From: Novosphingobium cyanobacteriorum
GTDB lineage: Bacteria > Pseudomonadota > Alphaproteobacteria > Sphingomonadales > Sphingomonadaceae
Assembly: GCF_029436685.1 (NCBI RefSeq)
Contig: NZ_JAROCY010000012.1
Location: forward strand, 1 to 64,000
Direction: 5' to 3'
Length of the DNA: 64,000 bases
Part shown: one piece after another, positions 36,821-46,166 of the stretch
How the letters are laid out: each line of letters begins with the position of its first letter
Position numbering within the stretch: the stretch's first letter is position 1
Made by a program: the position numbers and the translations under genes
The notes under the pieces: generated by a model
The model's database searches: none
Told to the model about the DNA's origin: nothing
The model's input: the letters and a program-made list of their open reading frames with translations, nothing else

Positions 36821-37471
36821 TCAGTCCTTCGGGCCGATCCGTTCCCACTGCTGGGCCTCGATGCCCGCCACCATCTGCCACGCAGGCCGCGCGCGCACCC
36901 GGTCATACCAGGCCGCCGTCCGGGGATAGCCATCGGTATCCGGCCCCTTGCCGACATAGGTCATCGTCCGCAGCATCGAAGCCACGGAAATGTCGGCCAG
37001 CGTAAACGCCTCGCCCAGCAGCCAGCCGCTTTCCGGCGCCACACTCTCGATATAGTCGAGGCATCGCGGCAGCTCCGCCTCGCCCTGCTGCGCCAGCGCT
37101 TCGTCGCCGCCAACCTTCAGCAGCTTCGGCCCCACCAGCCGGTTGAACAGGATCTTCAGCCCGGCCGCGCCATAGACGGTGTCGGCAAATTCATCGAACC
37201 ACAGCGTCCGCCCGCGCCCTTGCGCATCGATCGGGATCAGCGCCGGATCGGGCGTGCGCGCATCCAGGTACACCGCAATCGCCGTCGAATCGGAAAGGGT
37301 GTAGCCATCGTCATCGATCGCCGGGATCTTGCCAAAGGGGCTGGCTGCCGCGAACTCCGGCGTAATGTTCCCCGGCCCGCCCGGCGCAAAGGAAAACTCG
37401 ATTCCCTTCTCCGCCAGTACCAGCGCGACCTTGCGCGCAAAGGGTGAAATCAGCGCACCATAGACCTTCAT
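36821..37471 (-). CDS. Glutathione S-transferase
   Basis: 216 aa. [20 protein letters not shown] (active-site Ser region), [20 protein letters not shown] (cis-Pro and Asp-Ser glutathione site) and [17 protein letters not shown] (N-cap motif) mark a canonical GST. Upstream of tetR on the same strand, but the TetR palindrome lies between them, so it probably has its own promoter in the 110 bp shared with divergent cobS. Third GST within 4.3 kb. Confidence 0.92.
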   Translation of the reverse strand: MKVYGALISPFARKVALVLAEKGIEFSFAPGGPGNITPEFAAASPFGKIPAIDDDGYTLSDSTAIAVYLDARTPDPALIPIDAQGRGRTLWFDEFADTVYGAAGLKILFNRLVGPKLLKVGGDEALAQQGEAELPRCLDYIESVAPESGWLLGEAFTLADISVASMLRTMTYVGKGPDTDGYPRTAAWYDRVRARPAWQMVAGIEAQQWERIGPKD

Positions 37472-37581
37472 CGTGCCTCTCCCCGCATCATCCGGCGGCA
37501 GCCTTCGCGAAACCACCCCAATTGCCACCTGAAACCAAAGCTTATTGCAGGCCGCCGCGCGCCCGTATAGGCGATCACGCG

Positions 37582-38562
37582 ATGACCGAGACTCCGAACA
37601 TGCATGGCACCACGCTGCTCTCCGCCCCCGACATCGAACTCGACGTCCGCGAGACGTTCGGCATCGATATCGACATGAAGGTTCCCGCGTTCAGCCAGGC
37701 GGATGATCGCGTGCCCGATCTCGATCCCAACTACGTGTTCGATCCGGACACCACGCTGGCGATCCTCGCAGGCTTCGCCTTCAACCGCCGCGTGATGGTG
37801 CAGGGCTACCACGGCACCGGCAAGTCCACGCATATCGAGCAGGTCGCCGCGCGGCTGAAGTGGCCGTGCATCCGCATCAACCTCGATGCGCACATCAGCC
37901 GTATCGACCTGATCGGGCGTGACGCGATCGTGCTGCGCGATGGCCTGCAGGTCACCGAATTCCGCGAAGGCCTGCTGCCGTGGGCGCTGCAGACCCCGAC
38001 CGCGCTGGTCTTCGACGAATACGATGCGGGCCGCCCCGACGTGATGTTCGTGATCCAGCGCGTGCTGGAAACCGAAGGCAAGCTCACGCTGCTCGACCAG
38101 AACCGCGTGATCCGCCCCAATCCCTTCTTCCGCCTGTTCGCCACGGCCAACACCGTGGGTCTGGGCGATACCAGCGGGCTCTATCACGGCACACAGGCGA
38201 TCAACCAGGGCCAGATGGACCGCTGGAACCTCGTCGTCGCGCTCAACTATCTGCCGCAGGCGACCGAGATCGACATCGTCACCAAGAAGGTGCCGGGCCT
38301 CGATGCGAAGACCGCCGGTGACATGGTCCGTGTGGCCGACCTCACCCGCAAGGGCTTCATCGGCGGGGACATCTCCACCGTGATGAGCCCGCGCACCGTG
38401 ATCAGCTGGGCGCAGAACACCGCCATCTTCAACGATGTCGGCTTTGCCTTCCGCCTCACCTTCCTCAACAAGTGCGACGAGACCGAGCGCGTGCTGGTGG
38501 CCGAATACTTCCAGCGCGTCTTCGGCAAGGACCTGCCCGAAAGCGTGGCCCACAAGGCGTGA
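37582..38562 (+). CDS. cobS: Cobaltochelatase subunit CobS
   Basis: 326 aa MoxR-like AAA+ ATPase of aerobic cobalt insertion into hydrogenobyrinate diamide with CobN and CobT. Walker [10 protein letters not shown], Walker [11 protein letters not shown], sensor [11 protein letters not shown]-terminal [20 protein letters not shown] matches CobS. ATG 37582 is the family start. Unusually for alphaproteobacteria, cobT does not follow: the next gene converges with a 3-bp gap. CobS/CobT-like pairs may also serve other roles, so the pathway is not certain from this window. Confidence 0.92.
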   Translation: MTETPNMHGTTLLSAPDIELDVRETFGIDIDMKVPAFSQADDRVPDLDPNYVFDPDTTLAILAGFAFNRRVMVQGYHGTGKSTHIEQVAARLKWPCIRINLDAHISRIDLIGRDAIVLRDGLQVTEFREGLLPWALQTPTALVFDEYDAGRPDVMFVIQRVLETEGKLTLLDQNRVIRPNPFFRLFATANTVGLGDTSGLYHGTQAINQGQMDRWNLVVALNYLPQATEIDIVTKKVPGLDAKTAGDMVRVADLTRKGFIGGDISTVMSPRTVISWAQNTAIFNDVGFAFRLTFLNKCDETERVLVAEYFQRVFGKDLPESVAHKA

Positions 38563-38565
38563 GGT

Positions 38566-40938
38566 CTATCCGCCGGTCGCCTGCCTCAGGGCGGGCACCG
38601 GCACCGCAGCCCGCGCGGTGCGCACCACCGGCAACTCGTCTGCCGGCATGGCCTTGCTGATCCAGTAGCCCTGCACCTGCTCGCACCCGCGGGCGCGCAG
38701 GGCGTGGAGCTGTGCCTCGTCCTCCACGCCTTCGGCAATGGTCTGCATGTTCAGCCGCGCCGCCAGGTCCAGCACCGATTCCACGATCGCGCCGCTCTCC
38801 CCGCCGTTGCACAGGTCCTCGATGAAGCAGCGGTCGATCTTGATCTTGTCGAAGGGGAAGCTGCGCAGGTAGTTGAGCGAGGAGTAGCCCGTGCCGAAAT
38901 CGTCGAGCGCGATCCGCACGCCCAGCGCGCGCAGCCGGTGCAGCAGCGCCAGGCACGCCTCCTGATCCTGCATCAGCACCGTCTCGGTGATCTCCAGCTC
39001 CAGCCGGCGCGGGTCCAGCCCCGTGGCCGAAAGCGCCGAGATCACTTGGCGCAGCAAGTCCCCGTCGCGCATCTGCACGGCGGAAACGTTCACCGCCACG
39101 GTCAGGTTGCCTTCCCATGTCGCCGCCTCGGCCATCGCCTCGCGCAGCACCCATTCGCCGATCTGCACGATCAGCCCGCTCTGTTCGGCAATGCCGATGA
39201 ACGATCCCGGCGCGATCGTGCCGCGCTCCGGATGCCGCCAGCGCAGCAGCGCCTCGAACCCGGCGATGCTGTCGGTCGAAAGCTGGTGCAGCGGCTGGTA
39301 ATGCAGCTCGAACTCGCCATTGGCCAGCGCCGCCCGCAGTTCCAGCTCAAGGGCACGTTGCTCCATCAGCACGCGCTTCATGTCGGGATGATAGAGCGAG
39401 GCCATGCCGCGCCCTGCCGACTTGGCCTCGTAAAGCGCCATATCCGCCGCGCGCAGCAATTCGTCCGCGTTGTCGGCATGGTCGGGCGAAAGGGCGACGC
39501 CCACGCTCGCCCCGATGTGGATGGTCCGACCTTCCGCCTCCACCGGCTGGCCCAGATCGTCAACGATGCGGCGGGCCAGCGCCATCGCCGCCTCTGCCGA
39601 TCGCACCCGGCCGAGCATCAGCGCGAACTCGTCTCCGCCCAGCCGCGCCACCACATCGTGCAGGCCCGCGCGGGCCGACAGCCGCCGCGCCACGGCCTCG
39701 AGCACTTGGTCTCCCGCCGCATGGCCCATCGAATCGTTGATCAGCTTGAACCGGTCCAGATCGACGAACAGGACGGCGATCGGCCCGCGCTGCTCCATCA
39801 GCCGCGCGGCCAGCTGGTCATGAAATTCCGTGCGGTTCGCCAGCCGCGTCAGCGGATCGTGCTGCGCCAGGAAGAGCACCTTGGTTTCCGCCTCGTGCCT
39901 GTCGGTCACATCGCGCAGGAACCCGCGAAATCCGTAATGCCGGCCCTGTGCGTCAAACAGCGGGCAGCCGGAAACCGCCAGCCATCGCGTCTTGCCGTCC
40001 ACCTCGCGGCTCAGCGCCAGATCGTGGAACGCCTGCAGCCGGTGGGCTGCCTTGCGCAGCGTGTCGCGCCCGGATGAAGGCTCGAAAAGCGAAACCAGCT
40101 TGCGCCCGCAAAGGTCATCGAGATCCACGCCGCACAGCCGCGCCAGCCGGTCAGACGGATCGACGATCACCCCCGTCGCATCGGTCTCCACCAGGCAGTC
40201 GCTGCCATGCTCGCTGTATTGCCGCAGCAGCAGCTCGATCATGTCGTTGGCGGTCTTCAGTTCGCGCGTGCGCAGCCGCCGCGTGGCGAACATGTAGTGC
40301 AGGTTGAAGATCCGCGCATGGGCGCTGGCCATCTGCAGCACCATCAGGATCACCGTCGGCGTTGTCGCCACTTCCGGTCGCAGCATCAATGCCACCGTCA
40401 TCCCGATCGTGGCGATCCATGATGATACCAGTCCCGTCACTGGCTGGGTGAACTGGCCGAAAATGTCCATCGCGTTCGCGGCCAGGATCAGGATCACCAT
40501 GGGCACCAGCCGCTCTTCCGGCGTCAGCACCAGCGCCGTGCCGTTCACGATTGACCAAAGTGTGGCACGGACCACGATGAAGCGGCACCATGACCGCAGA
40601 AGGCTGGCCGGATCGACACCCGCACGGCGACGTCGCGTGATGCTCCTGATCCAGAAGATAAGCCCTACGACCAGCAGCACCGGCAAAGGCGCGAACCACC
40701 ACGCGCATTGCCCCATCACCATCAGCAGCAGGATCGCGCGCGTCAGTTCATAGGGGCCGCCGGGCACGGCGTGAAGGTGGGTCAGCTTGCAGCCATCGAA
40801 CCACGCACGATCGCGCTCATGCACCGTGTGGGTGATGAGGTGCAGCGCCACCATCGGATGACGCTCGAATTTTGCCCGCAACCCTGCGAACACCTCGCGC
40901 TCCCTGTTGCCGCAGGCGCCGCCAGGGCGCGCCTGCAT
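38566..40938 (-). CDS. Membrane GGDEF-EAL cyclic-di-GMP enzyme with PAS domain
   Basis: 790 aa. Four or more N-terminal hydrophobic helices (from about residue 65 to 200), a PAS-like domain (SDCLVETDATGVIVDPSDRL), then GGDEF with RLGGDEFAL (about 434-438) and EAL with FEALLRW (about 560). Both active-site motifs are intact, including NVSAVQM, ELEITETV, DDFGTGYSSL and KIKIDR. The expected I-site arginine is missing (GLHD instead of RxxD), so product inhibition may be lost. Net activity could be synthesis or hydrolysis. The start is uncertain (40938 or ATG 40854). Confidence 0.9.
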   Translation of the reverse strand: MQARPGGACGNREREVFAGLRAKFERHPMVALHLITHTVHERDRAWFDGCKLTHLHAVPGGPYELTRAILLLMVMGQCAWWFAPLPVLLVVGLIFWIRSITRRRRAGVDPASLLRSWCRFIVVRATLWSIVNGTALVLTPEERLVPMVILILAANAMDIFGQFTQPVTGLVSSWIATIGMTVALMLRPEVATTPTVILMVLQMASAHARIFNLHYMFATRRLRTRELKTANDMIELLLRQYSEHGSDCLVETDATGVIVDPSDRLARLCGVDLDDLCGRKLVSLFEPSSGRDTLRKAAHRLQAFHDLALSREVDGKTRWLAVSGCPLFDAQGRHYGFRGFLRDVTDRHEAETKVLFLAQHDPLTRLANRTEFHDQLAARLMEQRGPIAVLFVDLDRFKLINDSMGHAAGDQVLEAVARRLSARAGLHDVVARLGGDEFALMLGRVRSAEAAMALARRIVDDLGQPVEAEGRTIHIGASVGVALSPDHADNADELLRAADMALYEAKSAGRGMASLYHPDMKRVLMEQRALELELRAALANGEFELHYQPLHQLSTDSIAGFEALLRWRHPERGTIAPGSFIGIAEQSGLIVQIGEWVLREAMAEAATWEGNLTVAVNVSAVQMRDGDLLRQVISALSATGLDPRRLELEITETVLMQDQEACLALLHRLRALGVRIALDDFGTGYSSLNYLRSFPFDKIKIDRCFIEDLCNGGESGAIVESVLDLAARLNMQTIAEGVEDEAQLHALRARGCEQVQGYWISKAMPADELPVVRTARAAVPVPALRQATGG

Positions 40939-41019
40939 GCAGCTTCAGACAGTGCGGGTTAGGGTACCGCCGGTTCGCAGGCCCTCTCGCGTCCCCTAGG
41001 TATGACTTCTTAGCTGGCC

Positions 41020-42132
41020 TCAGCCGTTGGGCACGATCAGGTACTTCTCGCCCGTCGCCTTGGCGTTGTAGGCCAGCGCCGCCTCCTTCGTCAGCGCCTG
41101 CTCCAGCGTCACCCGCGCCTTGTAGTGGCTGGCAAAGGTGGTGGTCAGTTCGGCCAGCACGCGCTGGCGCATCTTCTCCACGGTTTCGCCGCCCAGCTTG
41201 CCCATCCACGGCGTCAGCAGCCAGCCCGAAATGTCCCACACAAAGCCGAAATTGCGCGTCAGCACCGTCGGCGAAAGGTCCAGCGCGCCATAGATGAAGG
41301 CGCGCTTCTCCGCATTGGAGCCATAGCGGCTATAGGCCGCGCCCTTGTTCGAAACCTGCTCCATCACGCCCAGGATCTGGCTCACCAGCTTGCCCCCGCC
41401 GATGGCGTCGAACGCCATCATCGCGCCCGTCGCCTCGATCGCTTCGGCAAGATCGGCCAGGAAGCTGTCCTTGGAACTGTCGACCACGTGTTCCGCGCCG
41501 ATTCCCTTCAGGATCGCCACCTGCGCCTCGTTGCGCACCACGTTGACCAGCGGAATGCCATCGGCCTGGCAGATCTTCACCAGCATCTGCCCCAGGTTCG
41601 ATGCCGCCGCCGTGTGCACCAGCGCCTTGTGGCCATAGTGCCGCATCGTCTCGGTAAAGCTCAGCGCGGTCAGCGGGTTGACGAAGGCCGAAGCGCCCTG
41701 CTCCGATGTCACGCCTTCGGGCAGGACAAGGCACATCCGCGCATCGGCCAGTGCGTGGGTGGCATACATCCCGCCGGGGAAGCACGTCACCCGCTTGCCC
41801 AGCAGCGCCTGCGCCGCCGGGTCCTCGCCAGCGGCCACCACCAGCCCGGCGCCCTCGTTGCCCACCGGCATCGCCATGTCGTGCCGCGCCGCCATTGCGC
41901 GCACTGCCGGCTCCGGCATCTGCGCCACGATGCGGCCGGGGCTGAATTCGGCATTCGCGATATCCGCCGGGCCGAACAGCAGGCCCAGGTCCGATGGATT
42001 GATCGGCGCGGCTTCCACCTGCACCACCACCTGCGTGCCCGTGGGCACCGGCACCGCCATGTCCGCCAGTTCCACCACCAGCCGGCCACCGCTCTCCAAT
42101 GTGGTCAGGATCTGCTTGCCAGCTTCGCTCAT
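41020..42132 (-). CDS. Zinc-type alcohol dehydrogenase / quinone oxidoreductase-like protein
   Basis: 370 aa MDR-superfamily protein: VQVEAAPINPSDLGLLFGPA, GNEGAGLVVAAGEDPAAQAL and the nucleotide region ALVHTAAASNLGQMLVKICQ. It lacks clear structural-zinc cysteines and looks like the quinone-reductase branch. ATG 42132 has GGAGAG upstream; GTG 42138 is an alternative overlapping the truA stop. Probably translated with truA. Substrate unknown. Confidence 0.85.
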   Translation of the reverse strand: MSEAGKQILTTLESGGRLVVELADMAVPVPTGTQVVVQVEAAPINPSDLGLLFGPADIANAEFSPGRIVAQMPEPAVRAMAARHDMAMPVGNEGAGLVVAAGEDPAAQALLGKRVTCFPGGMYATHALADARMCLVLPEGVTSEQGASAFVNPLTALSFTETMRHYGHKALVHTAAASNLGQMLVKICQADGIPLVNVVRNEAQVAILKGIGAEHVVDSSKDSFLADLAEAIEATGAMMAFDAIGGGKLVSQILGVMEQVSNKGAAYSRYGSNAEKRAFIYGALDLSPTVLTRNFGFVWDISGWLLTPWMGKLGGETVEKMRQRVLAELTTTFASHYKARVTLEQALTKEAALAYNAKATGEKYLIVPNG

Positions 42133-42134
42133 GG

Positions 42135-42887
42135 TCACTCTCCGGGATATGTTGCCCGGATGAAGTAGAGCCCTTCCGGCGGCGCGTTAAGTCCTAATTT
42201 GCCACGGTCTTTTGCCGCCAGCGCTTCGGCCACGCGGCCCACCGGCCATTCCCCCCGGCCCACCAGCGCCAGACATCCCACCATGGATCGCACCTGATGG
42301 TGCAGGAAGCTGCGCGCCGCTGCGCCGATCAGCACGCGGTCGCCCTCGCGCCGCACATCCAGCCGGTCCAGCGTCTTCACCGGGCTCGCCGCCTGGCAGT
42401 GGACCGACCGGAACGTGGTGAAGTCATGCTTGCCCACCAAGGCCTGCGCCGCCGCATGCATCGCCGCCTCGTCCAGCGGCCGCGCCACGCGCCACGCGCG
42501 CGCCGCTTCCAGCGTCAGTGGCGCCCGGCGGTTGATGATCACATATTCGTATTCGCGCCCGGTGCACGAAAAGCGCGCGTGCCAGTCCTCGCCCACTTCC
42601 ACGCAATCCAGCACCGCCACCACATGCCCCGCCAGCCGCAGCCGCGCGTTCAACGCCTCCGACAGGCGGAACGGCGGCAGCGCCTTGTCGCTGTCAAAAT
42701 GCGCCCGCATCGCCCGCGCATGCACCCCGGTATCGGTCCGCCCCGCGGCATGCAGCGTCACCGCATGGCCCACCACGCTCGCCGCCGCCTCTTCCACCGC
42801 CTGCTGCACCGAAGGCCCATGCGCCTGCCGCTGGAACCCCATGTAGGGCGTCCCATCCCACTCGAGCGTGAGGGCATAGCGGGTCAT
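42135..42887 (-). CDS. truA: tRNA pseudouridine(38-40) synthase
   Basis: 250 aa. Isomerises U38-U40 in the anticodon stem. Catalytic Asp52 in [10 protein letters not shown]; other TruA motifs are [27 protein letters not shown] and [14 protein letters not shown] 42887 is the family start and overlaps the upstream membrane-protein stop by 4 bp. Order fmt - membrane ORF - truA - dehydrogenase is a compact transcription unit. Confidence 0.96.
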   Translation of the reverse strand: MTRYALTLEWDGTPYMGFQRQAHGPSVQQAVEEAAASVVGHAVTLHAAGRTDTGVHARAMRAHFDSDKALPPFRLSEALNARLRLAGHVVAVLDCVEVGEDWHARFSCTGREYEYVIINRRAPLTLEAARAWRVARPLDEAAMHAAAQALVGKHDFTTFRSVHCQAASPVKTLDRLDVRREGDRVLIGAAARSFLHHQVRSMVGCLALVGRGEWPVGRVAEALAAKDRGKLGLNAPPEGLYFIRATYPGE

Positions 42888-43339
42888 CGCGCGAAGCCTC
42901 GCGATAGCACGAATGAAAGCAGGGACGAGAGTCCAAGCGCAACCATCGGGAGGATGCCGAAATCGAAGTGGGAATAAGTAACAGAACAATCGCCAAACCG
43001 ACACCACAGTCCCGGAAACAGGCGCCATATTTGCATCGGCAGGATCATCAGCAGGCCGACGACCGCAAGAAGTCTGGCCATTGCACGCCTTTCAAACAGG
43101 ACAGATACTCCAGCAACAAGCAGCGTGATCGCACCCAGCGCGTTTAGGAAGTCCAGCCGGCCGGTCAGTATGCCTCCGATCTCCTCGCCAACCGCGCCAC
43201 TGCTCAATGCAGCAAAGGCAGACGCTATGCCCAATCCAAGAGAAATCAGCTTTTGCCGGGATAGCCCTCGCCCCTTCAGGGGAGAGGGTTGGGAGAGGGG
43301 CTCGCCGCGCTCGTCAGCCAAGGACCGTCCCCGCCGCAA
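42884..43339 (-). CDS. Hypothetical membrane protein
   Basis: Up to 151 aa with three or four hydrophobic helices ([71 protein letters not shown]). The first 30 residues are encoded partly by an extragenic repeat (43265-43300) and overlap the end of fmt, so the true start is probably internal, perhaps TTG 43234. Coupled to truA by an ATGA overlap. No family recognised. Confidence 0.6.
   Translation of the reverse strand: MRRGRSLADERGEPLSQPSPLKGRGLSRQKLISLGLGIASAFAALSSGAVGEEIGGILTGRLDFLNALGAITLLVAGVSVLFERRAMARLLAVVGLLMILPMQIWRLFPGLWCRFGDCSVTYSHFDFGILPMVALGLSSLLSFVLSRGFAR
43265..43300. repeat. CCCTC/GAGGG hairpin repeat
   Basis: Stem 43265-43274 with 43279-43288 (one mismatch, loop ttca), followed by another GGGAGAGGGG at 43291-43300. 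This CCCTCTCCCC-type element is widespread between genes in proteobacteria. Lies between fmt and the membrane ORF. Confidence 0.6.
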
Positions 43340-44219
43340 TCGCCCGCCCGCGCAGCAGCGCCGCCGTGTCCATCGCCGGTCGGCCCGCGCGCTGCACCAC
43401 CAGCGGGCGCATGGCCCCCTCGCCGCAAGCCACGGTCAGCCCCTCGTCCAGCACCACGCCCGGCGCGCCCGCCCCGGCCACGACTTCCGCCGCCAGCACG
43501 CGAAAGCGCTCGCCCTCCAGCTCGAAGAACGCCCCCGGCGCGGGTGCAAAGGCGCGCACCTGCCGCTCCACGTCCACTGCCGGCCGGGTGAAGTCCAGCC
43601 GGCTTTCGGCCTTGTCGATCTTGTGGGCATAGGTCACGCCCTCCTCCGGCTGCACCACCGGCGAATGGGCCGGCAGGTCTGCCAGCACCGCCACCATCAG
43701 GCTCGCGCCCTTTTCCGCCAGTTCCGCCGTCAGGTCGCCAGCCGTCTTGCCGTCAACGTCCGTTTCCACCTTGGCCAGCATCGGCCCGGTATCCAGCCCA
43801 CGCTCCATCTGCATGATCGTCACGCCGGTCGTCGCGTCGCCCGCCAGGATCGCCCGCTGCACCGGCGCTGCGCCGCGCCAGCGCGGCAGGATCGATCCGT
43901 GCACGTTCAGGCACCCCAGCTTCGGCGCATCGAGCACCGCCTGTGGCAGGATCAGGCCATAGGCCGCCACCACCGCCACATCCGCGCCCCAAGCCGCAAA
44001 CGCCGCCTGTTCCTCCGCGCCTTTCAGCGAAAGCGGGGTGCACACCGGGATGCCCAACCCCTCTGCCGCCAGGTGCACAGGCGAAGGCTGCAGCTTCTTG
44101 CCCCGCCCCGCCGGGCGCGGCGGCTGGCTGTATGCGGCCACCACATCGTGCCCCGCTGCCACCAGCGCGCGCAGCGTTGGCACCGCGAAGTCGGGCGTTC
44201 CCATGAAGACGATGCGCAT
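43314..44219 (-). CDS. fmt: Methionyl-tRNA formyltransferase
   Basis: 301 aa. Formylates initiator Met-tRNA using 10-formyltetrahydrofolate. [20 protein letters not shown] start, [14 protein letters not shown], catalytic [20 protein letters not shown] (Asn-His pair) and [15 protein letters not shown] 44219 chosen; the frame is open to 44783. Divergent from recR across 51 bp. The partner deformylase gene def lies 1 kb away, after recR, so initiator modification genes are clustered. Confidence 0.97.
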   Translation of the reverse strand: MRIVFMGTPDFAVPTLRALVAAGHDVVAAYSQPPRPAGRGKKLQPSPVHLAAEGLGIPVCTPLSLKGAEEQAAFAAWGADVAVVAAYGLILPQAVLDAPKLGCLNVHGSILPRWRGAAPVQRAILAGDATTGVTIMQMERGLDTGPMLAKVETDVDGKTAGDLTAELAEKGASLMVAVLADLPAHSPVVQPEEGVTYAHKIDKAESRLDFTRPAVDVERQVRAFAPAPGAFFELEGERFRVLAAEVVAGAGAPGVVLDEGLTVACGEGAMRPLVVQRAGRPAMDTAALLRGRAIAAGTVLG

Positions 44220-44270
44220 AACCGGTCGAAAGGCCTTTCGTTTACCGGCAGCCGCCCTATCTGTGCGGCC

Positions 44271-44867
44271 ATGGCATCGCAAGAGATCGAGGCGCTTTCC
44301 GGCGCGCTGGCCCGCCTGCCCGGCCTTGGCCCCCGTTCCGCCCGCCGCGCCGTGCTGTGGCTGATCAAGCGGCGTGAAACCGCGCTGGCGCAACTGGTCG
44401 ATGCGCTCGCCACGGTGCGCGATCTGCTGGTGGAATGCGATACCTGCGGCAATGTCGATACCACCAACCCCTGCGGCATCTGCGCCGATCGCCGCCGCGA
44501 TCCGCGCTCGATCTGCGTGGTTGAGGAAGTGGCCGACCTCTGGGCACTGGACCGCGCGCGCCTGTTCGCCGGCAAGTATCACGTCCTCGGCGGCCGCCTC
44601 TCTGCGCTGGAAGGCGTGCGGCCCGAAGACCTCACCATCGGCCAGCTGCTCGATCGCGTCCGCCAGGGCGGGGTGGACGAAGTGGTCCTCGCCATGAACG
44701 CCACGCTGGAAGGCCAGACCACCGCCCACTACATCGCCGAACGCCTCGAAGGCCTCCCCGTCCGCGTCACCCAGCTCGCCCACGGCCTGCCGGTGGGCGG
44801 CGAACTGGACTACCTGGATGAAGGCACGCTGGCGCAGGCATTGCGGGCGCGGAGGCCGATTGCGTGA
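44271..44867 (+). CDS. recR: Recombination mediator protein RecR
   Basis: 198 aa. Acts with RecF/RecO to load RecA. Helix-hairpin-helix [21 protein letters not shown]4 zinc finger [16 protein letters not shown], Toprim region [15 protein letters not shown] and C-terminal [23 protein letters not shown] 44271 is the family start. Followed by a small membrane ORF through a GTGA overlap and then def. Confidence 0.97.
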   Translation: MASQEIEALSGALARLPGLGPRSARRAVLWLIKRRETALAQLVDALATVRDLLVECDTCGNVDTTNPCGICADRRRDPRSICVVEEVADLWALDRARLFAGKYHVLGGRLSALEGVRPEDLTIGQLLDRVRQGGVDEVVLAMNATLEGQTTAHYIAERLEGLPVRVTQLAHGLPVGGELDYLDEGTLAQALRARRPIA

Positions 44868-45097
44868 GGCTGCGATACCAAGTGACCCTTGCGGGTCTGG
44901 TCGCGCTAATCCCGGCTTTTTTGTTCAGCCAGATGGCGATTGCAGACAACAACCAAGGCGAATTTGTCGATCTCGCAACCGACACCTACACCGCGTCGCT
45001 ATATCAACTGTTTGCAATCAGTTGGATGGCTGCATTTGCGCCTCTCGCGCTTCTCCTGCTGCTCATTGCCCTAGCCTCGCGTAGCCGATCGCGCTGA
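44864..45097 (+). CDS. Small two-helix membrane protein
   Basis: 77 aa from GTG 44864, overlapping the recR stop. Two hydrophobic segments, [20 protein letters not shown] and [20 protein letters not shown], are separated by a polar acidic loop ([13 protein letters not shown]). The C-terminus is basic (SRSRSR). The overlap with recR favours real translation. No recognised family. Confidence 0.6.
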   Translation: MRLRYQVTLAGLVALIPAFLFSQMAIADNNQGEFVDLATDTYTASLYQLFAISWMAAFAPLALLLLLIALASRSRSR

Positions 45098-45161
45098 TCG
45101 CTAGCGCCTTCTTGCGACTCCCCTTCTTGTCACTTTGGCGCATCTTCCTTATCTGCGGCGC

Positions 45162-45728
45162 ATGGCCATTCGCGAGATCATCGAAGTTCCGGACCCGCGC
45201 CTCAAGCAGGTTTCCGCCCCCGTCACCGCTTTCGACGAGGAGCTGAAGACGCTCGTCGCCGACATGTTCGAGACGATGTACGATGCCCCCGGCATCGGCC
45301 TCGCCGCGATCCAGGTGGGCGTGCCGCTGCGCGTTCTGGTGATCGACCTGCAGCCCGATGATCCCGATGCGGAGCCGGTGGCCTGCAACCATGATGGGCA
45401 CCACCATCATCACCAGCCGACGAAGAAGGAACCGCGGGTCTTCATCAATCCCGAGATTCTCGATCCTTCCGAAGAGCATACGCTCTACCAGGAAGGCTGC
45501 CTCTCGGTGCCGGAAATCTATGCCGAGGTCGAACGTCCCGCCCGCATCCGCGCCCGCTGGCAGGATCTGGATGGCCAGACCCACGAAGAGGAAATGGACG
45601 GCCTGATGGCCACCTGCCTGCAGCACGAGATGGATCACCTCGAAGGGATCCTGTTCATCGACCACCTTTCGCGGCTGAAGCGGCAGATGGCGCTGAAGAA
45701 GCTGGAGAAGCTGCGCAAGGCAGCCTGA
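45162..45728 (+). CDS. def: Peptide deformylase with polyhistidine insert
   Basis: 188 aa. Removes N-formyl groups from nascent proteins using a Fe2+-type metal centre. Motif 1 PGIGLAAIQVG (Gln51), motif 2 EGCLSVP (Cys113) and motif 3 QHEMDHLEG (His155, Glu156, His159) are intact. Between motifs 1 and 2 there is an extra loop of roughly 15 residues, NHDGHHHHHQPTKKE (about 76-90), with five consecutive histidines. It is expected on the surface and might buffer metal. ATG 45162 chosen over an in-frame start 27 bp upstream. Confidence 0.96.
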   Translation: MAIREIIEVPDPRLKQVSAPVTAFDEELKTLVADMFETMYDAPGIGLAAIQVGVPLRVLVIDLQPDDPDAEPVACNHDGHHHHHQPTKKEPRVFINPEILDPSEEHTLYQEGCLSVPEIYAEVERPARIRARWQDLDGQTHEEEMDGLMATCLQHEMDHLEGILFIDHLSRLKRQMALKKLEKLRKAA

Positions 45729-45806
45729 TCAACCCCGGTTCAAGGGGGTTCAGCGGCGCTCAACCCCCGGTCAGTCGATCTCAACCCCCTCTCAGTCGCT
45801 CTCAAC
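45729..45806. repeat. Degenerate GACTGAGA-type intergenic repeat, copy B
   Basis: The whole gap between def and the convergent 119-aa gene consists of CTCTCAGTCG-type units. 45771-45800 is the reverse-complement match (27 of 30) to 10239-10268. GGGGGTT/AACCCCC stems are interspersed. Opposite orientation to copy A on the chromosome. Confidence 0.75.
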
Positions 45807-46166
45807 TTACGCCGATTCGACCCGTTCGGCCCCCGTCAGCATGGCCTCAGCCCCCTCGCTGGCCTGCCGCAAGGCCTGCAGCACAGCGCTCGACGCAACG
45901 CCCCGCGCCGTCACCCCGGCCAGCACGGCCCAAAGCTCCGCACAGTCCCGCAGCGCCGCCGCGCCGCCGGAAACCGCGCTGCCCGAAACCATGAAATGGA
46001 ACTCCGCCGCATCCGCCCGCTCGCGCCAGAAGGCGGCGCGATCAGCGGCGGATGCGCCTGGCGGCGGGGCGGTGGGATCAACCATCACGTGCCGCCCTGC
46101 CCGCCCGACATAACTTTCGTCAAGGGTGGACCCGACGAACAGCATGTTAAAATCCACCAACGACAT
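45807..46166 (-). CDS. Hypothetical protein behind the copper-storage-like gene
   Basis: 119 aa, start ATG 46166 overlapping the upstream stop (TGATG). N-terminal MSLVDFNMLFVGSTLDESYV and a helical Ala-rich second half (RAAFWRERADAAEFHFMVSG, ALRDCAELWAVLAGV). No signal peptide or known motif. Strict coupling to the Cys-rich four-helix protein suggests a related role. Function unknown. Confidence 0.65.
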   Translation of the reverse strand: MSLVDFNMLFVGSTLDESYVGRAGRHVMVDPTAPPPGASAADRAAFWRERADAAEFHFMVSGSAVSGGAAALRDCAELWAVLAGVTARGVASSAVLQALRQASEGAEAMLTGAERVESA

